The position numbers and the translations under genes are program-made. A DNA stretch of 64,000 nt from a bacterium (GTDB lineage: Bacteria; Pseudomonadota; Alphaproteobacteria; Rhodobacterales; Rhodobacteraceae): assembly GCA_016124195.1 (NCBI GenBank), contig WGOE01000002.1:310001-374000 (forward strand). The letters are read 5' to 3'. Below, piece by piece: positions 27,137 through 37,038 of the stretch. The notes beneath the pieces were generated by a model. It worked only from the letters and a program-made list of their open reading frames with translations, did not search any database and was not told where the DNA came from. Within the stretch, counting starts at the first letter, position 1; each line of letters opens with the position of its first letter.

Positions 27137-28137
27137 CGCTCGACATCCCGAATCTCAAAGATTTCGACAATCGCCTGCGGCAAGAGGCCTCCGAAGAGCC
27201 GACGCTGGAGGTGCCGCAATCAGCACCCACCAAGAAGACGCAGATCATCGCGATCTACGGCAAGGGCGGGATCGGCAAGTCCTTCACACTCGCCAATCTC
27301 AGCCACATGATGGCCGAAATGGGCAAGAGGGTGCTGCTGATCGGCTGCGACCCCAAGTCCGACACCACGAGCCTGCTGTTTGGCGGCAAGGCCTGTCCCA
27401 CGATCATCGAAACCTCGACCCGCAAGAAACTGGCCGGCGAAGAGGTCAAGATCGGCGACGTCTGCTTCAAGCGCGGCGGGGTCTTTGCCATGGAACTGGG
27501 CGGGCCCGAAGTGGGGCGCGGCTGCGGCGGGCGTGGAATTATCCATGGATTTGAACTGCTTGAAAAGCTTGGGTTCCACGATTGGGACTTTGACTATGTG
27601 CTGCTGGACTTTCTGGGCGACGTGGTCTGCGGCGGCTTTGGCCTGCCCATCGCGCGGGACATGGCGCAGAAGGTGATCCTCGTCGCCTCCAACGACCTGC
27701 AATCGCTCTATGTGGCCAACAACGTCTGTTCGGCGGTGGAGTATTTCCGTCGGCTTGGCGGCAATGTCGGGATCGCGGGGCTGGTCATCAACAAGGATGA
27801 CGGCAGCGGCGAGGCCTCTGCCTTTGCCGATGCGGTGGGGATTCCGATCCTCGCAGCCATCCCGCAGGATGACGACCTTCGCAAGAAAAGTGCCAATTAT
27901 CAGATTGTTGGCAGCCATGAAAGCCAATGGGGCCCGATGTTTGGCGCCCTCGCCGAGGCGGTAGCGATTGCCCCGCCGGTCCGGCCGGCGCCGCTGTCGC
28001 AGGATGGCCTGCTCAATCTGTTCTCCGCCGAGGCGACCGGGGCGGACTTCGTGTTGACCCCTGCGACCGATGCCGACATGCGCGGCAAGAACGCGGTTCC
28101 GAAGGCGTCTCTGGAAGTGGTTTACGACAATGTTTGA
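27133..28137 (+). CDS. bchX: Chlorophyllide a reductase iron protein BchX
   Basis: 334 residues. NifH-like ATPase: P-loop [15 protein letters not shown] (about residue 40) and cluster cysteines in [10 protein letters not shown] and GRGCGGRG. Dimer carrying a 4Fe-4S cluster; it feeds electrons to BchY-BchZ in chlorophyllide a oxidoreductase, which reduces ring B. The stop overlaps a possible mini-ORF that bridges to bchY. Confidence 0.97.
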   Translation: MTLDIPNLKDFDNRLRQEASEEPTLEVPQSAPTKKTQIIAIYGKGGIGKSFTLANLSHMMAEMGKRVLLIGCDPKSDTTSLLFGGKACPTIIETSTRKKLAGEEVKIGDVCFKRGGVFAMELGGPEVGRGCGGRGIIHGFELLEKLGFHDWDFDYVLLDFLGDVVCGGFGLPIARDMAQKVILVASNDLQSLYVANNVCSAVEYFRRLGGNVGIAGLVINKDDGSGEASAFADAVGIPILAAIPQDDDLRKKSANYQIVGSHESQWGPMFGALAEAVAIAPPVRPAPLSQDGLLNLFSAEATGADFVLTPATDADMRGKNAVPKASLEVVYDNV

Positions 28138-28201
28138 CCTCGACACCCTCGCCCGGCTGGAAGAGGCGCTGCGCCGTCTGTCCCGAAAGGACCGCACATG
28201 A
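28130..28201 (+). CDS. Possible 23-residue coupling peptide
   Basis: ATG at 28130 lies inside the last codons of bchX and the TGA at 28199-28201 overlaps the bchY ATG, so the frame fills the bchX-bchY gap exactly. The peptide ([16 protein letters not shown], then a basic end) would be an amphipathic helix, and most of its codons end in G or C like the neighbours. It may be a translated linker that couples bchX to bchY translation, or chance. I know of no described protein here. Confidence 0.35.
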   Translation: MFDLDTLARLEEALRRLSRKDRT

Positions 28202-29763
28202 CGGAAGCACGCTATGACACCGCCGCTGACACTCCGCTGACGCAAGTCGCATCGGTCGATCTGCCCGAACCTGTGGCAGAGCCGGTTGATGGCATGGGTT
28301 GTCACGCCGGAGCCGCGACGATGGAAGCCGCCGCACGGGCGGCCGGCAATTCGGAGCTGCTTGACCAATATGCCCGGGATTATCCCCAGGGACCGCACGA
28401 CAAGCCGCAAAGCATGTGTCCAGCCTTTGGCAGCCTGAGAGTTGGGTTGCGGATGCGGCGGGTTGCGACTGTCCTTTCGGGTTCGGCGTGTTGCGTCTAT
28501 GGGCTGACCTTTGTCAGCCATTTCTACGGGGCGCGGCGGTCTGTTGGATATGTACCCTTCAATTCTGAATCTTTGGTTACCGGAAAGCTGTTCGAGGATA
28601 TTCGTGACGCGGTGCATGAATTGGCCGATCCGGCGCGCAACGATGCGATCGTCGTCACCAACCTCTGCGTGCCCACGGCAAGCGGCGTGCCGCTGAAGCT
28701 TTTGCCAAGCGAAATCAATGGTGTGCGGATTGTGGGCATCGACGTGCCGGGTTTTGGCATCCCGACCCATGCCGAGGCCAAGGATGTGTTGGCCGGGGCC
28801 ATGCTGAAATATGCGCGGGCCGAGATCGAGGCGGGGCCGGTGCAGGCGCCGGCTTCGGGTCGGTCGGACCGGCCGACCGTGGCCCTGCTGGGCGAGATGT
28901 TTCCGGCCGACCCGATGATGCTGGGCGCGATGCTGGCGCCCCTGGGGCTGGCGGCGGGGCCGGTGGTGCCCTGCCGGGAATGGCGCGAATTGTATGCCGC
29001 CCTCGATTGCGGCGTCGTGGCGGCCATCCATCCCTTCTACACCGCCGCGGTGCGCGAATTCCAGGCGGCAGGGCGCAAGGTCGTGGGCTCGGCCCCGGTC
29101 GGGCTGGACGGCACGGTCGCCTGGCTTGCCGCGATTGGCGAGGCTTATGGCGTTGATCCCGCACGGGTTTCCGCCGCCCAGAATGCCTTCCTGCCCGCGA
29201 TCAAGGGCGCGCTTTCGGCCCATCCGATCAAGGGGACCATCACGCTTTCGGGCTATGAAGGCTCTGAACTCTTGGTGGCGAGGCTTTTGATCGAAAGCGG
29301 CGCGAACGTGCCCTATGTGGGTACCGCCTGCCCGAAAACCCCGTGGAGCGCGCCGGACCTCGACTGGCTTGAGGCCAAGGGCGTCAAGGTCAAGTTCCGC
29401 GCCAGCCTGCAGGACGATTGCGCGGCGATGGAGGCGATCCGGCCCGATCTGGCCGTAGGCACCACGCCGCTGGTGCAAAAGGCAAAAGAGCTTGCGATTC
29501 CAGCGCTTTACTTCACGAACCTCATTTCGGCGCGGCCCTTGATGGGGCCTGCGGGGGCGGGGTCTTTGGGGCAGGTCGTCAATGCGGCCATCGCCGGCAA
29601 GGCGCGGATGGAGGGGATGAAAGCCTTCTTCGAGGGCGTCGGAACCGGCGACACCGCGGGCATCTGGGAGGGCGCGCCCAACCTGCGGCCCGACTTCCGC
29701 GCCCTGCATCAGAAGAAGCTCGACAAGGCCGCGCGGGCCTCCAAGGCGGAGGAGATGATATGA
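28198..29763 (+). CDS. bchY: Chlorophyllide a reductase subunit Y
   Basis: 521 residues. NifD-like subunit of chlorophyllide a oxidoreductase. Cysteines in [16 protein letters not shown] and TNLCVPT near the N-terminus are candidates for cluster ligands shared with BchZ. The first 60 residues are less conserved and begin at ATG 28198 with AAAGGA upstream. Heterotetramer with BchZ, electron donor BchX. Confidence 0.96.
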   Translation: MTEARYDTAADTPLTQVASVDLPEPVAEPVDGMGCHAGAATMEAAARAAGNSELLDQYARDYPQGPHDKPQSMCPAFGSLRVGLRMRRVATVLSGSACCVYGLTFVSHFYGARRSVGYVPFNSESLVTGKLFEDIRDAVHELADPARNDAIVVTNLCVPTASGVPLKLLPSEINGVRIVGIDVPGFGIPTHAEAKDVLAGAMLKYARAEIEAGPVQAPASGRSDRPTVALLGEMFPADPMMLGAMLAPLGLAAGPVVPCREWRELYAALDCGVVAAIHPFYTAAVREFQAAGRKVVGSAPVGLDGTVAWLAAIGEAYGVDPARVSAAQNAFLPAIKGALSAHPIKGTITLSGYEGSELLVARLLIESGANVPYVGTACPKTPWSAPDLDWLEAKGVKVKFRASLQDDCAAMEAIRPDLAVGTTPLVQKAKELAIPALYFTNLISARPLMGPAGAGSLGQVVNAAIAGKARMEGMKAFFEGVGTGDTAGIWEGAPNLRPDFRALHQKKLDKAARASKAEEMI

Positions 29764-29772
29764 AATCCCTGC

Positions 29773-29816
29773 GTGGTTTGCCCGTGGTTTCCTTGTGGTT
29801 TTGCCGTGGTTTTTGC
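29773..29816 (+). repeat. Four-copy 11-bp array between bchY and bchZ
   Basis: GTGGTTT recurs at 29773, 29784, 29795 and 29806, exactly 11 bases apart, in units like GTGGTTTGCCC. The array starts 10 bases after the bchY stop and ends about 33 bases before the likely bchZ start. It is not explained by coding. An in-frame GTG at 29795 within it could also be read as a bchZ start. Confidence 0.7.
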
Positions 29817-29848
29817 GTAGCCACAGGCCGTTCGGTGGGGGTGGTGTC

Positions 29849-31321
29849 TTGTTAATACAGGATCACGACCGCGCGGGCGGATATTGGGGGGCGGTTTACG
29901 CCTTTTGCGCGGTCAAGGGGCTGCAGGTTGTCATCGACGGCCCGGTCGGCTGCGAGAACCTGCCGGTGACCTCGGTGCTGCATTACACCGACGCGCTGCC
30001 GCCGCATGAGTTGCCGATCGTCGTCACCGGCCTGGGCGAGGAAGAACTGGGGCGCGACGGCACCGAAGGGGCGATGCGGCGGGCGTGGAAGACGCTTGAT
30101 CCGGCCTTGCCGGCGGTGGTTGTCACAGGCTCGATCGCCGAGATGATCGGCGGTGGTGTCACGCCGATGGGCACCAACATCCAGCGCTTCCTGCCGCGCA
30201 CCATCGACGAGGATCAGTGGCAGACCGCCGACCGCGCGATGACCTGGATCTTCACCGAATTCGGGATGACCAAGGGCCGCATGCCGCCCGAGGCCAAGCG
30301 CGAGGGCAAGCCGCGGGTCAATATCCTGGGGCCGATGTATGGCGTCTTCAACATGGCGAGCGATCTGCACGAGATCCGCCGTCTGGTCGAAGGGATCGGC
30401 GCCGAGGTCAACATGGTGATGCCGCTGGGCGCCCATGTGGCCGAGATGCGCAATCTGGTCAATGCCGATGTCAACGTGGTGATGTACCGCGAGTTTGGCC
30501 GGGGTCTGGCCGAGGTCCTGGGCAAGCCCTATCTGCAGGCGCCCTTCGGCATCGAGTCGACGACCAAATTCCTGCGCAAGCTGGGCGAGATGCTGGGGCT
30601 GGACCCCGAACCCTTCATCGAACGGGAAAAGCATTCGACGCTGAAGCCGGTCTGGGACCTGTGGCGGTCGGTGACGCAGGATTTCTTTGCCACCGCCTCG
30701 TTCGGGATCGTGGCGAACGAGACCTATGCGCGCGGCATCAGGGCCTATCTGGAAAGCGATCTGGGACTGCCCTGCGCCTTTGCGGTGGCGCGGGTGCCGG
30801 GCAAGAAGACCAACAACGAGGCAGTGCGGGGACTGTTGAAACAACACCGGCCCCTGGTCGTCTTTGGCTCGATCAACGAAAAGATGTACCTGGCGGAGAT
30901 GAAGGGCGGCTTCGGGCCGGCGCCGAGTTTCATTCCGGCGTCCTTTCCCGGCGCTGCGATCCGCCGCGCCATCGGCACGCCGATGATGGGCTATTCGGGC
31001 GCGGTCTGGGTTCTGCAAGAGGTGTGCAACAGCCTGTTTGACGCGCTGTTCCACATTCTGCCGCTGGGCACCGAGATGGATTCGGCCGCGGCCACACCCA
31101 CCACGCTGCGCCGCGATTTTCCCTGGGATGCCGATGCGCAGGCGGCGCTTGACCGCATCGTGAACACTCATCCGATCCTGACCCGGATCAGCGCCGCGCG
31201 CACCCTGCGCGACGCCGCCGAAAAAGCTGCACTCGACGCCGGAGCCGAACGTGTGGTGCGCGAAACCGTAGAGGGGTTGCCCGGCGTGGCCCTGACGCAA
31301 AACGAGGAGGAAAGACCGTGA
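29849..31321 (+). CDS. bchZ: Chlorophyllide a reductase subunit Z
   Basis: 490 residues if read from TTG 29849, giving [14 protein letters not shown], which matches the known start of BchZ proteins and their length; a GTG at 29795 would add 18 residues with no family match. NifK-like subunit with GPVGCENLP (cluster ligand Cys) and a conserved C-terminus. The puf promoter is usually inside the 3' part of this gene. The stop overlaps the pufQ start as GTGA. Confidence 0.95.
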   Translation: MLIQDHDRAGGYWGAVYAFCAVKGLQVVIDGPVGCENLPVTSVLHYTDALPPHELPIVVTGLGEEELGRDGTEGAMRRAWKTLDPALPAVVVTGSIAEMIGGGVTPMGTNIQRFLPRTIDEDQWQTADRAMTWIFTEFGMTKGRMPPEAKREGKPRVNILGPMYGVFNMASDLHEIRRLVEGIGAEVNMVMPLGAHVAEMRNLVNADVNVVMYREFGRGLAEVLGKPYLQAPFGIESTTKFLRKLGEMLGLDPEPFIEREKHSTLKPVWDLWRSVTQDFFATASFGIVANETYARGIRAYLESDLGLPCAFAVARVPGKKTNNEAVRGLLKQHRPLVVFGSINEKMYLAEMKGGFGPAPSFIPASFPGAAIRRAIGTPMMGYSGAVWVLQEVCNSLFDALFHILPLGTEMDSAAATPTTLRRDFPWDADAQAALDRIVNTHPILTRISAARTLRDAAEKAALDAGAERVVRETVEGLPGVALTQNEEERP

Positions 31322-31539
31322 GCGACTATTCCGTCAACGGCGGACTGCATCATGTCAAGCGCGTGCCCAAGGCCGAGTTCTTCGTTTACTTCGCGCTGAT
31401 CTTCAGCCTGGCGCTGCTGCCGCATGTGGTGGGCTGGACCTATCAGGTGATCCGCCACGCAAGCCTTCCGCGGCTTGGCCCGGTGGCGCGCGCCTGGAAG
31501 GACGCGCAGGCGGTGACGCCGATGATCTTTCGCGGGTGA
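31318..31539 (+). CDS. pufQ: PufQ
   Basis: 73 residues, one membrane helix ([20 protein letters not shown]). GTG start at 31318 with a strong GAGGAGG ribosome site. PufQ is needed for normal bacteriochlorophyll formation and is thought to act as a pigment or precursor carrier. First gene of pufQBALMX. Confidence 0.92.
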   Translation: MSDYSVNGGLHHVKRVPKAEFFVYFALIFSLALLPHVVGWTYQVIRHASLPRLGPVARAWKDAQAVTPMIFRG

Positions 31540-31557
31540 CCGCGACATGAGATTCGC

Positions 31558-31589
31558 CCCTTCGCAGCGGGCACATGCCCAGCGAAGGG
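31558..31589 (+). other. Hairpin between pufQ and pufB
   Basis: CCCTTCGC pairs with GCGAAGGG and an inner GGGC/GCCC extends the stem. A second hairpin (GCATTCC 31606-31612 with GGAATGC 31635-31641) follows before the pufB ribosome site. No T tract, so these probably shape mRNA processing or stability, not termination. Confidence 0.55.
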
Positions 31590-31670
31590 ACGAAACACCG
31601 GAGGGGCATTCCGCCCACCGTGGCCCGGCCGCAGGGAATGCGGCGTCAGTCCGAATATCCGGAGGATACT

Positions 31671-31820
31671 ATGGCTGATAAATCCGACCTGTCTTTTACA
31701 GGTCTCACTGACCAGCAGGCGCAAGAGTTGCACTCGGTCTACATGAGCGGGCTGTGGTTGTTCGTAACCATCGCCGTCATCGCTCATCTGGCCGTGTACA
31801 TCTGGCGTCCGTGGTTCTGA
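31671..31820 (+). CDS. pufB: Light-harvesting 1 beta subunit
   Basis: 49 residues with one membrane helix. The C-terminal [13 protein letters not shown] holds the His that binds bacteriochlorophyll and the usual WRPW end. Start ATG 31671 has GGAGGA. Forms the LH1 ring around the reaction centre with PufA. Confidence 0.98.
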   Translation: MADKSDLSFTGLTDQQAQELHSVYMSGLWLFVTIAVIAHLAVYIWRPWF

Positions 31821-31833
31821 GGGGGAAAAAGAG

Positions 31834-32022
31834 ATGAGCAAGTTCTACAAGATCTGGCTGATATTCGACCCCCGTCGCGTCTTTGTGGCACAGGGCGTGT
31901 TCCTGTTCCTCCTGGCCGTGATGATCCATCTCGTCCTGCTGTCCAACCCGGCCTACAACTGGCTGGAAATTGCCGCAGCCAAGCACGGCTACATGCCGGC
32001 TTCGACCGCTCCGGCGAACTGA
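31834..32022 (+). CDS. pufA: Light-harvesting 1 alpha subunit
   Basis: 62 residues. Typical start [21 protein letters not shown], then the membrane helix with the pigment-binding His in MIHLVLLS. Lies 13 bases after pufB. The mRNA end just beyond carries a stable hairpin that protects the pufBA segment. Confidence 0.98.
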   Translation: MSKFYKIWLIFDPRRVFVAQGVFLFLLAVMIHLVLLSNPAYNWLEIAAAKHGYMPASTAPAN

Positions 32023-32033
32023 CCAGCGCGCAC

Positions 32034-32066
32034 TTGGTGCGGGCGGCCCGGGCTCGGCCGCACCAA
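32034..32066 (+). other. pufA-pufL intercistronic hairpin
   Basis: Perfect 9-base stem (TTGGTGCGG / CCGCACCAA), 11 bases after the pufA stop. In Rhodobacter a hairpin at this place slows 3'-5' decay so that pufBA message outlasts pufLMX, giving excess LH1 over reaction centre. Confidence 0.75.
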
Positions 32067-32153
32067 TTCAACCGGTTTCGAAAGAACACCTGACGGACCC
32101 GCCGCAACGACAAGCGGAATTCGGATGAGCCGTCCAATGGCGGAGAGGGAAGC

Positions 32154-33002
32154 ATGGCACTGCTCAGCTTCGAGCGAAAATACCGCGTGCCCGGAGGCAC
32201 GCTTGTCGGCGGAAACCTGTTCGACTTCTGGGTCGGTCCGTTCTACGTCGGCTTCTTTGGCGTCACGACATTTTTCTTCGCGGTGCTTGGCACCGTGCTG
32301 ATCCTATACGGCGCGGCCATGGGGCCGACGTGGAATCCGTGGCTGATCTCGATCAATCCGCCGCCTGTGACGGATGGGCTGGCCTTTGCGCCGCTGCTCA
32401 AGGGCGGGCTGTGGCAGATCATCACCTTCTGTGCGCTGGGTGCCTTCATCAGCTGGGCCCTGCGCGAGGTGGAAATCTGCCGCAAGCTGGGCATCGGGAT
32501 TCATGTGCCGGCGGCCTTCGGCGTGGCGATCTTTGCCTATCTGACGCTGACGGTGATCCGGCCGATCCTGATGGGGGCCTGGGGCTATGCCTTTCCCTAC
32601 GGCATCTTCAGCCACCTCGATTGGGTCAGCAACACCGGCTACACCTATGGCAACTTCCACTACAACCCGGTCCACATGATCGCGGTGAGCTTCTTTTTCA
32701 CCAATGCCTTCGCCCTTTCGCTGCACGGCGGCCTCGTGCTGTCGGCGGCCAATCCCGGCAAGGGCAAAGTGATGAAGACGCCCGACCACGAAGACACCTT
32801 CTTCCGCGACCTGATCGGCTATTCGGTCGGTACCCTGGGCATCCATCGTCTTGGTCTGCTCCTGGCGCTGAACGCCGGTTTCTGGAGCGCCATCTGCATC
32901 ATGATCTCGGGCACGATCTGGTTCGATCAATGGGTGGATTGGTGGAACTGGTGGCTGCAACTGCCGATCTGGGCCCATGTTCATGGAGGCATAAATGGCT
33001 GA
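32154..33002 (+). CDS. pufL: Reaction centre L subunit
   Basis: 282 residues, five membrane helices. Start [20 protein letters not shown] is characteristic. His residues that bind the special pair, accessory pigment and iron lie in the D and E helices (e.g. [18 protein letters not shown]). Overlaps pufM by 8 bases. Confidence 0.98.
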   Translation: MALLSFERKYRVPGGTLVGGNLFDFWVGPFYVGFFGVTTFFFAVLGTVLILYGAAMGPTWNPWLISINPPPVTDGLAFAPLLKGGLWQIITFCALGAFISWALREVEICRKLGIGIHVPAAFGVAIFAYLTLTVIRPILMGAWGYAFPYGIFSHLDWVSNTGYTYGNFHYNPVHMIAVSFFFTNAFALSLHGGLVLSAANPGKGKVMKTPDHEDTFFRDLIGYSVGTLGIHRLGLLLALNAGFWSAICIMISGTIWFDQWVDWWNWWLQLPIWAHVHGGING

Positions 33003-33918
33003 GTATCAGAACATCTTCACTCAGGTTCAGGTCGCCGCCATGCCCGAAATGGGCATGACCGAGGATGTCGAAGTCGAAAACCGCACGACAAGCGCAAGTT
33101 ACTCGACGCTCTTGGGCTGGTTCGGCAATGCGCAGTTGGGGCCAATCTATCTGGGCACATTCGGCGTGGTCAGCATCGCCTGCGGCCTGATCTGGTTCAT
33201 GATCGTGGGCGGCTGGTTCTGGCATCTGGCCGGCTACAATCCGGCCGTCTTCATTCGCGATCTGTTCTGGATGTCGCTGGAGCCGCCGGCGCCGGAATAC
33301 GGGCTGTCGATCCCGCCGATGGACAAGGGAGGGCTCTTCCTTGTCGCGGGCTTCTTCTTCCTCGTCTCGCTCTGGTCGTGGTGGATCCGCACTTACCTGC
33401 GGGCCGAGGCGCTGGGTCTGGGCAAGCACATCTCCTGGGCCTTTGCCGCCGCGCTCTGGCTGGTGATGGTCCTGGGGCTGATCCGGCCGGTTCTGATGGG
33501 CAAATGGTCCGAGGCGGTGCCTTACGGCATCTTCCCGCACCTCGACTGGACGAACCTTTTCAGCCTGACTTATGGAAACCTGTTCTACAACCCGTTCCAC
33601 GCGCTTTCGATCGCCTTCCTCTACGGCTCGGCCCTGTTGTTTGCCATGCACGGCGCCACCATCCTGTCGGTGACCCGGCTGGGAGGGGACCGCGAGCTTG
33701 AACAGATCGTCGACCGCGGCACGGCTTCGGAACGCGCTGCCCTGTTCTGGCGCTGGACCATGGGCTTCAACGCCACGATGGAAGGCATCCACCGCTGGGC
33801 CTGGTGGTTTGCCGTACTGGTTCCGATCTGCGGCGGGATTGGCATCCTGTTGACCGGGACGGTGGTGGACAACTGGTATGTCTGGGCGCAGCTGCACGGC
33901 TATGCCCCGCCGAACTGA
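32995..33918 (+). CDS. pufM: Reaction centre M subunit
   Basis: 307 residues, five membrane helices; pairs with L to hold the special pair, quinones and iron. Characteristic IYLGTFGV and [10 protein letters not shown] segments. The length matches Rhodobacter PufM. There is no pufC after it, so the reaction centre lacks the bound tetraheme cytochrome. Confidence 0.98.
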   Translation: MAEYQNIFTQVQVAAMPEMGMTEDVEVENRTTSASYSTLLGWFGNAQLGPIYLGTFGVVSIACGLIWFMIVGGWFWHLAGYNPAVFIRDLFWMSLEPPAPEYGLSIPPMDKGGLFLVAGFFFLVSLWSWWIRTYLRAEALGLGKHISWAFAAALWLVMVLGLIRPVLMGKWSEAVPYGIFPHLDWTNLFSLTYGNLFYNPFHALSIAFLYGSALLFAMHGATILSVTRLGGDRELEQIVDRGTASERAALFWRWTMGFNATMEGIHRWAWWFAVLVPICGGIGILLTGTVVDNWYVWAQLHGYAPPN

Positions 33919-33936
33919 GGCCGCGCTGCCCGACCG

Positions 33937-33964
33937 GGGTCAGGCTCCCGACATCGCCTGACCC
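33937..33964 (+). other. pufM-pufX intercistronic hairpin
   Basis: GGGTCAGGC (33937-33945) pairs with GCCTGACCC (33956-33964), loop of 10 bases, no T tract. Likely an mRNA processing or stability element between pufM and pufX. Confidence 0.6.
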
Positions 33965-34002
33965 TCTGGCCGCGGTCCACACTCATCCTGAAAGGACGGA
34001 TC

Positions 34003-34230
34003 ATGTCTGACGACAATTTCTACGACCATCAAAGTCCGGTGATCCGCATGCGGGTCTGGGCGCTGGGCCAGATGGTATGGGGCGCCTTCATGGCCGGCGT
34101 GGTGCTGTTTGTGATCGCGGTCTTCATCTTCGCGATCTGGGTGGTCAGCCACGTTCTGCCGGATCGCAGCAAGCAGATGCCTTCGCCCTATGGCGCCTTG
34201 CAGATCGAACGGCTGATCGAGGTCGGCTGA
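34003..34230 (+). CDS. pufX: PufX
   Basis: 75 residues with one membrane helix (AFMAGVVLFVIAVFIFAIWVV). PufX opens the LH1 ring for quinone exchange and is limited to the Rhodobacter group, making this gene the best single taxonomic marker here. Start has GAAAGGA upstream. Confidence 0.95.
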   Translation: MSDDNFYDHQSPVIRMRVWALGQMVWGAFMAGVVLFVIAVFIFAIWVVSHVLPDRSKQMPSPYGALQIERLIEVG

Positions 34231-34238
34231 TGCAACTT

Positions 34239-34300
34239 CAGGCCGGGCAGGTGTCTCTTGCCCGGCCTGCAACGAAGTTCGGGCCAAAGCCGGCCCGAAC
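34239..34300 (+). other. Two hairpins after pufX
   Basis: An 11-base stem at 34239-34269 (AGGCCGGGCA / TGCCCGGCCT core) followed by a perfect 9-base stem at 34277-34300 (GTTCGGGCC / GGCCCGAAC). Neither has a T tract; they precede the true terminator and may protect the 3' end. Confidence 0.6.
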
Positions 34301-34349
34301 CTGGGCGCATTCCACTGCCCGGTTCCCTTCCTGTTGGCGACAGGGACCT

Positions 34350-34385
34350 GGTGCCGTGTGCCTGACACATACGGCACCTTTTTTC
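34350..34385 (+). terminator. puf operon terminator
   Basis: GGTGCCGTGTG pairs with CACATACGGCACC (one bulge) and is followed by TTTTTT. Strong rho-independent terminator between pufX and dxs, so dxs probably has its own promoter or relies on read-through. Confidence 0.85.
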
Positions 34386-34419
34386 ATTTGCGCATGACCA
34401 GATATGGAAAGGCCACGAC

Positions 34420-36327
34420 ATGAGCCGCGAAACCCCGCTTCTGGACAAGATAGACAAGCCCGCCGACCTGCGCGGCTTGCGCGACAGCGATCTGAAACTC
34501 TTGGCCGACGAGTTGCGCGCCGAGGTGATCGACATCGTCAGCCAGACCGGCGGGCATCTGGGGTCGTCGCTGGGCGTGGTCGAGTTGACGGTGGCGATCC
34601 ATGCCGTCTTCAACACGCCGGTCGACAAGTTGATCTGGGATGTCGGCCACCAATGCTATCCGCACAAGATCCTGACGGGGCGGCGCGCCAAGATGCGCTC
34701 CTTGCGGCAGGGCGGCGGGCTTTCGGGCTTCACCAAGCGCAGCGAAAGCGCCTATGACCCGTTCGGGGCGGCGCATTCCTCGACCTCGATCTCGGCGGCC
34801 CTGGGCTTTGCCGTTGGCCGTGACATGGGCCAGCCGACCGGAGACGCCATCGCGGTGATCGGTGACGGCGCCATCACCGCCGGCATGGCCTATGAGGCGA
34901 TGAATGCCGCGGGCCATCTGGGCAAGCGGCTTTTTGTCATCCTCAACGACAATGACATGAGCATTGCTCCGCCCGTGGGGGCGCTGAACAAGTACCTCAA
35001 CACGCTGTCGGGGCATAAGCCCTTTGACCTGTTGCGCGGCATGGCCGAGGGGTTCGAGGCCAATCTGCCCGGGCCGCTGCGCGACGGGGCGCGGCGGGCG
35101 CGCCAGATGGTCACCGGCATGCCGGGCGGCGGCACCTTGTTCGAGGAGCTGGGATTTACCTACATCGGCCCGATCGACGGGCACAACATGGCCGAGGTCC
35201 TGGCCACCCTGCGCGCCGCCAGGACACGTGCCACAGGACCGGTCCTGATCCATGCGGTGACGGTCAAGGGCAAGGGCTATGCCCCGGCCGAGAATTCGGC
35301 CGACAAGTATCATGGCGTGGCCAAGTTCGACGTGGCCTCTGGCACGCAGGCCAAATCGGTCTCCAATGCCCCGGCCTATACGTCGGTCTTCGGCCGGGCC
35401 CTGACCGAGGCCGCCGCGCGCGATGGCCGGATCGTGGCGATCACGGCCGCCATGCCCTCGGGCACCGGGCTCGACATCATGGCAAGCCGCTTTCCCGCCC
35501 GCGTCTTTGACGTGGGGATCGCCGAGCAGCACGGCGTGACCTTTGCCGCGGGCCTCGCGGCCAGCGGGATGCGGCCGTTCGTGGCGATCTATTCGACGTT
35601 CCTGCAGCGCGGCTATGACCAGATCGTGCATGACGTTGCCTTGCAGGGCCTGCCCGTGCGCTTTGCCATCGACCGGGCCGGGTTGGTCGGGGCGGATGGG
35701 GCGACCCATGCCGGCGCCTTCGACGTGGGCTATCTGGCCAACCTGCCGGGCTTTGTCGTGATGGCGGCGGGCGACGAGGCGGAACTGGTCCATATGGTCG
35801 CCACCGCGGCGGATTATGACGCCGGGCCGATCGCGTTCCGCTATCCGCGCGGAGAGGGGGCCGGCGTGGTGATGCCCGAACGCGGCCAGCCGCTAGAGAT
35901 CGGCAAGGGTCGCGTGCTGCGCGAGGGGGGCGATGTGGCGCTTTTGAGTTTCGGCGCGCATCTGGCCGAGACCTTGCTCGCCGCCGAGACGCTGACCGCG
36001 CAGGGCATTTCGGTGACCGTGGCCGATGCGCGCTTTGCCAAACCATTGGACACCGGGCTGATCGACCAGCTGGCCCGCCATCATGCGGCGTTGATCACGG
36101 TGGAACAGGGCGCCGGCGGCGGCTTTGGCGCGCAGGTCCTGCAATATCTGGCCAATTCGGGCGGGCTCGACCACGGCCTGAAGCTGCGGACCATGACCTT
36201 GCCCGACCGGTTCATCGAACAGGCGAGCCCGCAGGCCATGTATGCCGACGCAGGCCTGACGTCAGCGGACATCGTCACACTGGTGCGCCGGCTGACCGGA
36301 CAAGAGATGCGCCTGCGCCGCGCCTGA
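34420..36327 (+). CDS. dxs: 1-deoxy-D-xylulose-5-phosphate synthase
   Basis: 635 residues. Thiamine diphosphate enzyme that starts the MEP isoprenoid pathway from pyruvate and glyceraldehyde 3-phosphate. TPP motif [12 protein letters not shown]...LNDND about residue 148, transketolase-like pyrimidine domain with [14 protein letters not shown]. Its place after puf ties isoprenoid supply for carotenoids and the phytyl tail to photosynthetic growth. Confidence 0.97.
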   Translation: MSRETPLLDKIDKPADLRGLRDSDLKLLADELRAEVIDIVSQTGGHLGSSLGVVELTVAIHAVFNTPVDKLIWDVGHQCYPHKILTGRRAKMRSLRQGGGLSGFTKRSESAYDPFGAAHSSTSISAALGFAVGRDMGQPTGDAIAVIGDGAITAGMAYEAMNAAGHLGKRLFVILNDNDMSIAPPVGALNKYLNTLSGHKPFDLLRGMAEGFEANLPGPLRDGARRARQMVTGMPGGGTLFEELGFTYIGPIDGHNMAEVLATLRAARTRATGPVLIHAVTVKGKGYAPAENSADKYHGVAKFDVASGTQAKSVSNAPAYTSVFGRALTEAAARDGRIVAITAAMPSGTGLDIMASRFPARVFDVGIAEQHGVTFAAGLAASGMRPFVAIYSTFLQRGYDQIVHDVALQGLPVRFAIDRAGLVGADGATHAGAFDVGYLANLPGFVVMAAGDEAELVHMVATAADYDAGPIAFRYPRGEGAGVVMPERGQPLEIGKGRVLREGGDVALLSFGAHLAETLLAAETLTAQGISVTVADARFAKPLDTGLIDQLARHHAALITVEQGAGGGFGAQVLQYLANSGGLDHGLKLRTMTLPDRFIEQASPQAMYADAGLTSADIVTLVRRLTGQEMRLRRA

Positions 36328-36345
36328 ACCTCTTTTACGCCAAGC

Positions 36346-36376
36346 AAAAAGCCCCCGGGACCACCGGGGGCTTTCT
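36346..36376. terminator. Bidirectional terminator, dxs/cycA
   Basis: AAAGCCCCCGG (36348-36358) pairs with CCGGGGGCTTT (36364-36374), with A and T runs on the two sides, so it can stop both dxs and the convergent cycA message. Confidence 0.85.
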
Positions 36377-36422
36377 GGTTTGTTCTGCTTTGCCGATTGC
36401 GGCTGGTACGCCGCACCAGACC

Positions 36423-36920
36423 TCAGTTCGAGGGCGCAGGCGCAGCCGGGGCCGCACCGGCGGCAGGTGCGGCGCCGGCCGCGGGTGCAGCGCCAGCAGC
36501 GGGGCTGAACTGCGACAGATAGGCATAGACATCCTCGGCCGTCGCGGCGTCCTTGACCTTGAAGGCCATCTTGGCGACGGCATTCGGCTTGCCGGTCTGC
36601 TTTTTCAGGAAAGCGGCCGGGTTCTGGACATACTCCACGAAATGAGCCTCGTCCCAGTGCAGGCCACCCTTGCCGGCCTCTACCATCGAGTCACCGTATT
36701 TGAAATCGGGGTAGGACCCGGCCTGACGCCCGAAGACGCCATAAAGGTTCGGCCCGATCTTGGCGCCCTTGCCGGCCACCAGCTTGCCGTCCGGGTCCAT
36801 AACCGAATGGCAGGTCTGGCACTGGTGGAACACGGCCTCGCCCTTGGTTGCGTCGCCCGCCGCAAAGGCCGGCGCCGCGGCGGTCGCCAAAACCGCTATC
36901 ATGGCAAATTTGAAGTTCAT
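36423..36920 (-). CDS. cycA: Cytochrome c2 with Ala/Pro repeat tail
   Basis: 165 residues from ATG 36920 (ribosome site GGGAGA). Sec signal ending AFAAG, heme site CQTCH, and the Met ligand in VAKMAF. Soluble periplasmic carrier from the bc1 complex to the reaction centre. The C-terminus carries three AAGAAP units and a Pro/Ala end, about 20 residues more than usual cytochrome c2. It is the last gene of the puh-side operon group, with an AT-rich possible -10 (TATAAA) just upstream. Confidence 0.92.
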   Translation of the reverse strand: MNFKFAMIAVLATAAAPAFAAGDATKGEAVFHQCQTCHSVMDPDGKLVAGKGAKIGPNLYGVFGRQAGSYPDFKYGDSMVEAGKGGLHWDEAHFVEYVQNPAAFLKKQTGKPNAVAKMAFKVKDAATAEDVYAYLSQFSPAAGAAPAAGAAPAAGAAPAAPAPSN

Positions 36921-36974
36921 GAGGGTCTCCCTTTTCCTCCGTAATTTATATACGCCCGAACCGGCCTGTTGGAT

Positions 36975-36991
36975 CACATGCTTGGCATGTG
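36975..36991. other. Hairpin between hemA and cycA
   Basis: Perfect 7-base inverted repeat CACATGC / GCATGTG with loop TTG. No T tract. Could be an operator or attenuator before cycA. Confidence 0.45.
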
Positions 36992-37000
36992 GGGCCAGCC

Positions 37001-37038
37001 GGATCAGGCCGCCCGGATCAGGCCGCCCGGGTCAGGCC
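37001..37038. repeat. 14-bp tandem repeat at hemA stop
   Basis: GGATCAGGCCGCCC occurs twice head to tail (37001, 37015) with a third partial copy (GGGTCAGGCC) that includes the hemA stop codon. Looks like local duplication of the gene end. Confidence 0.65.

Noticed and set aside
27220-29709. 829-residue open frame antisense to bchX-bchY
   Set aside because: Same GC-skew shadow effect; composition is His/Arg/Gly-rich and both real genes on the other strand are certain.
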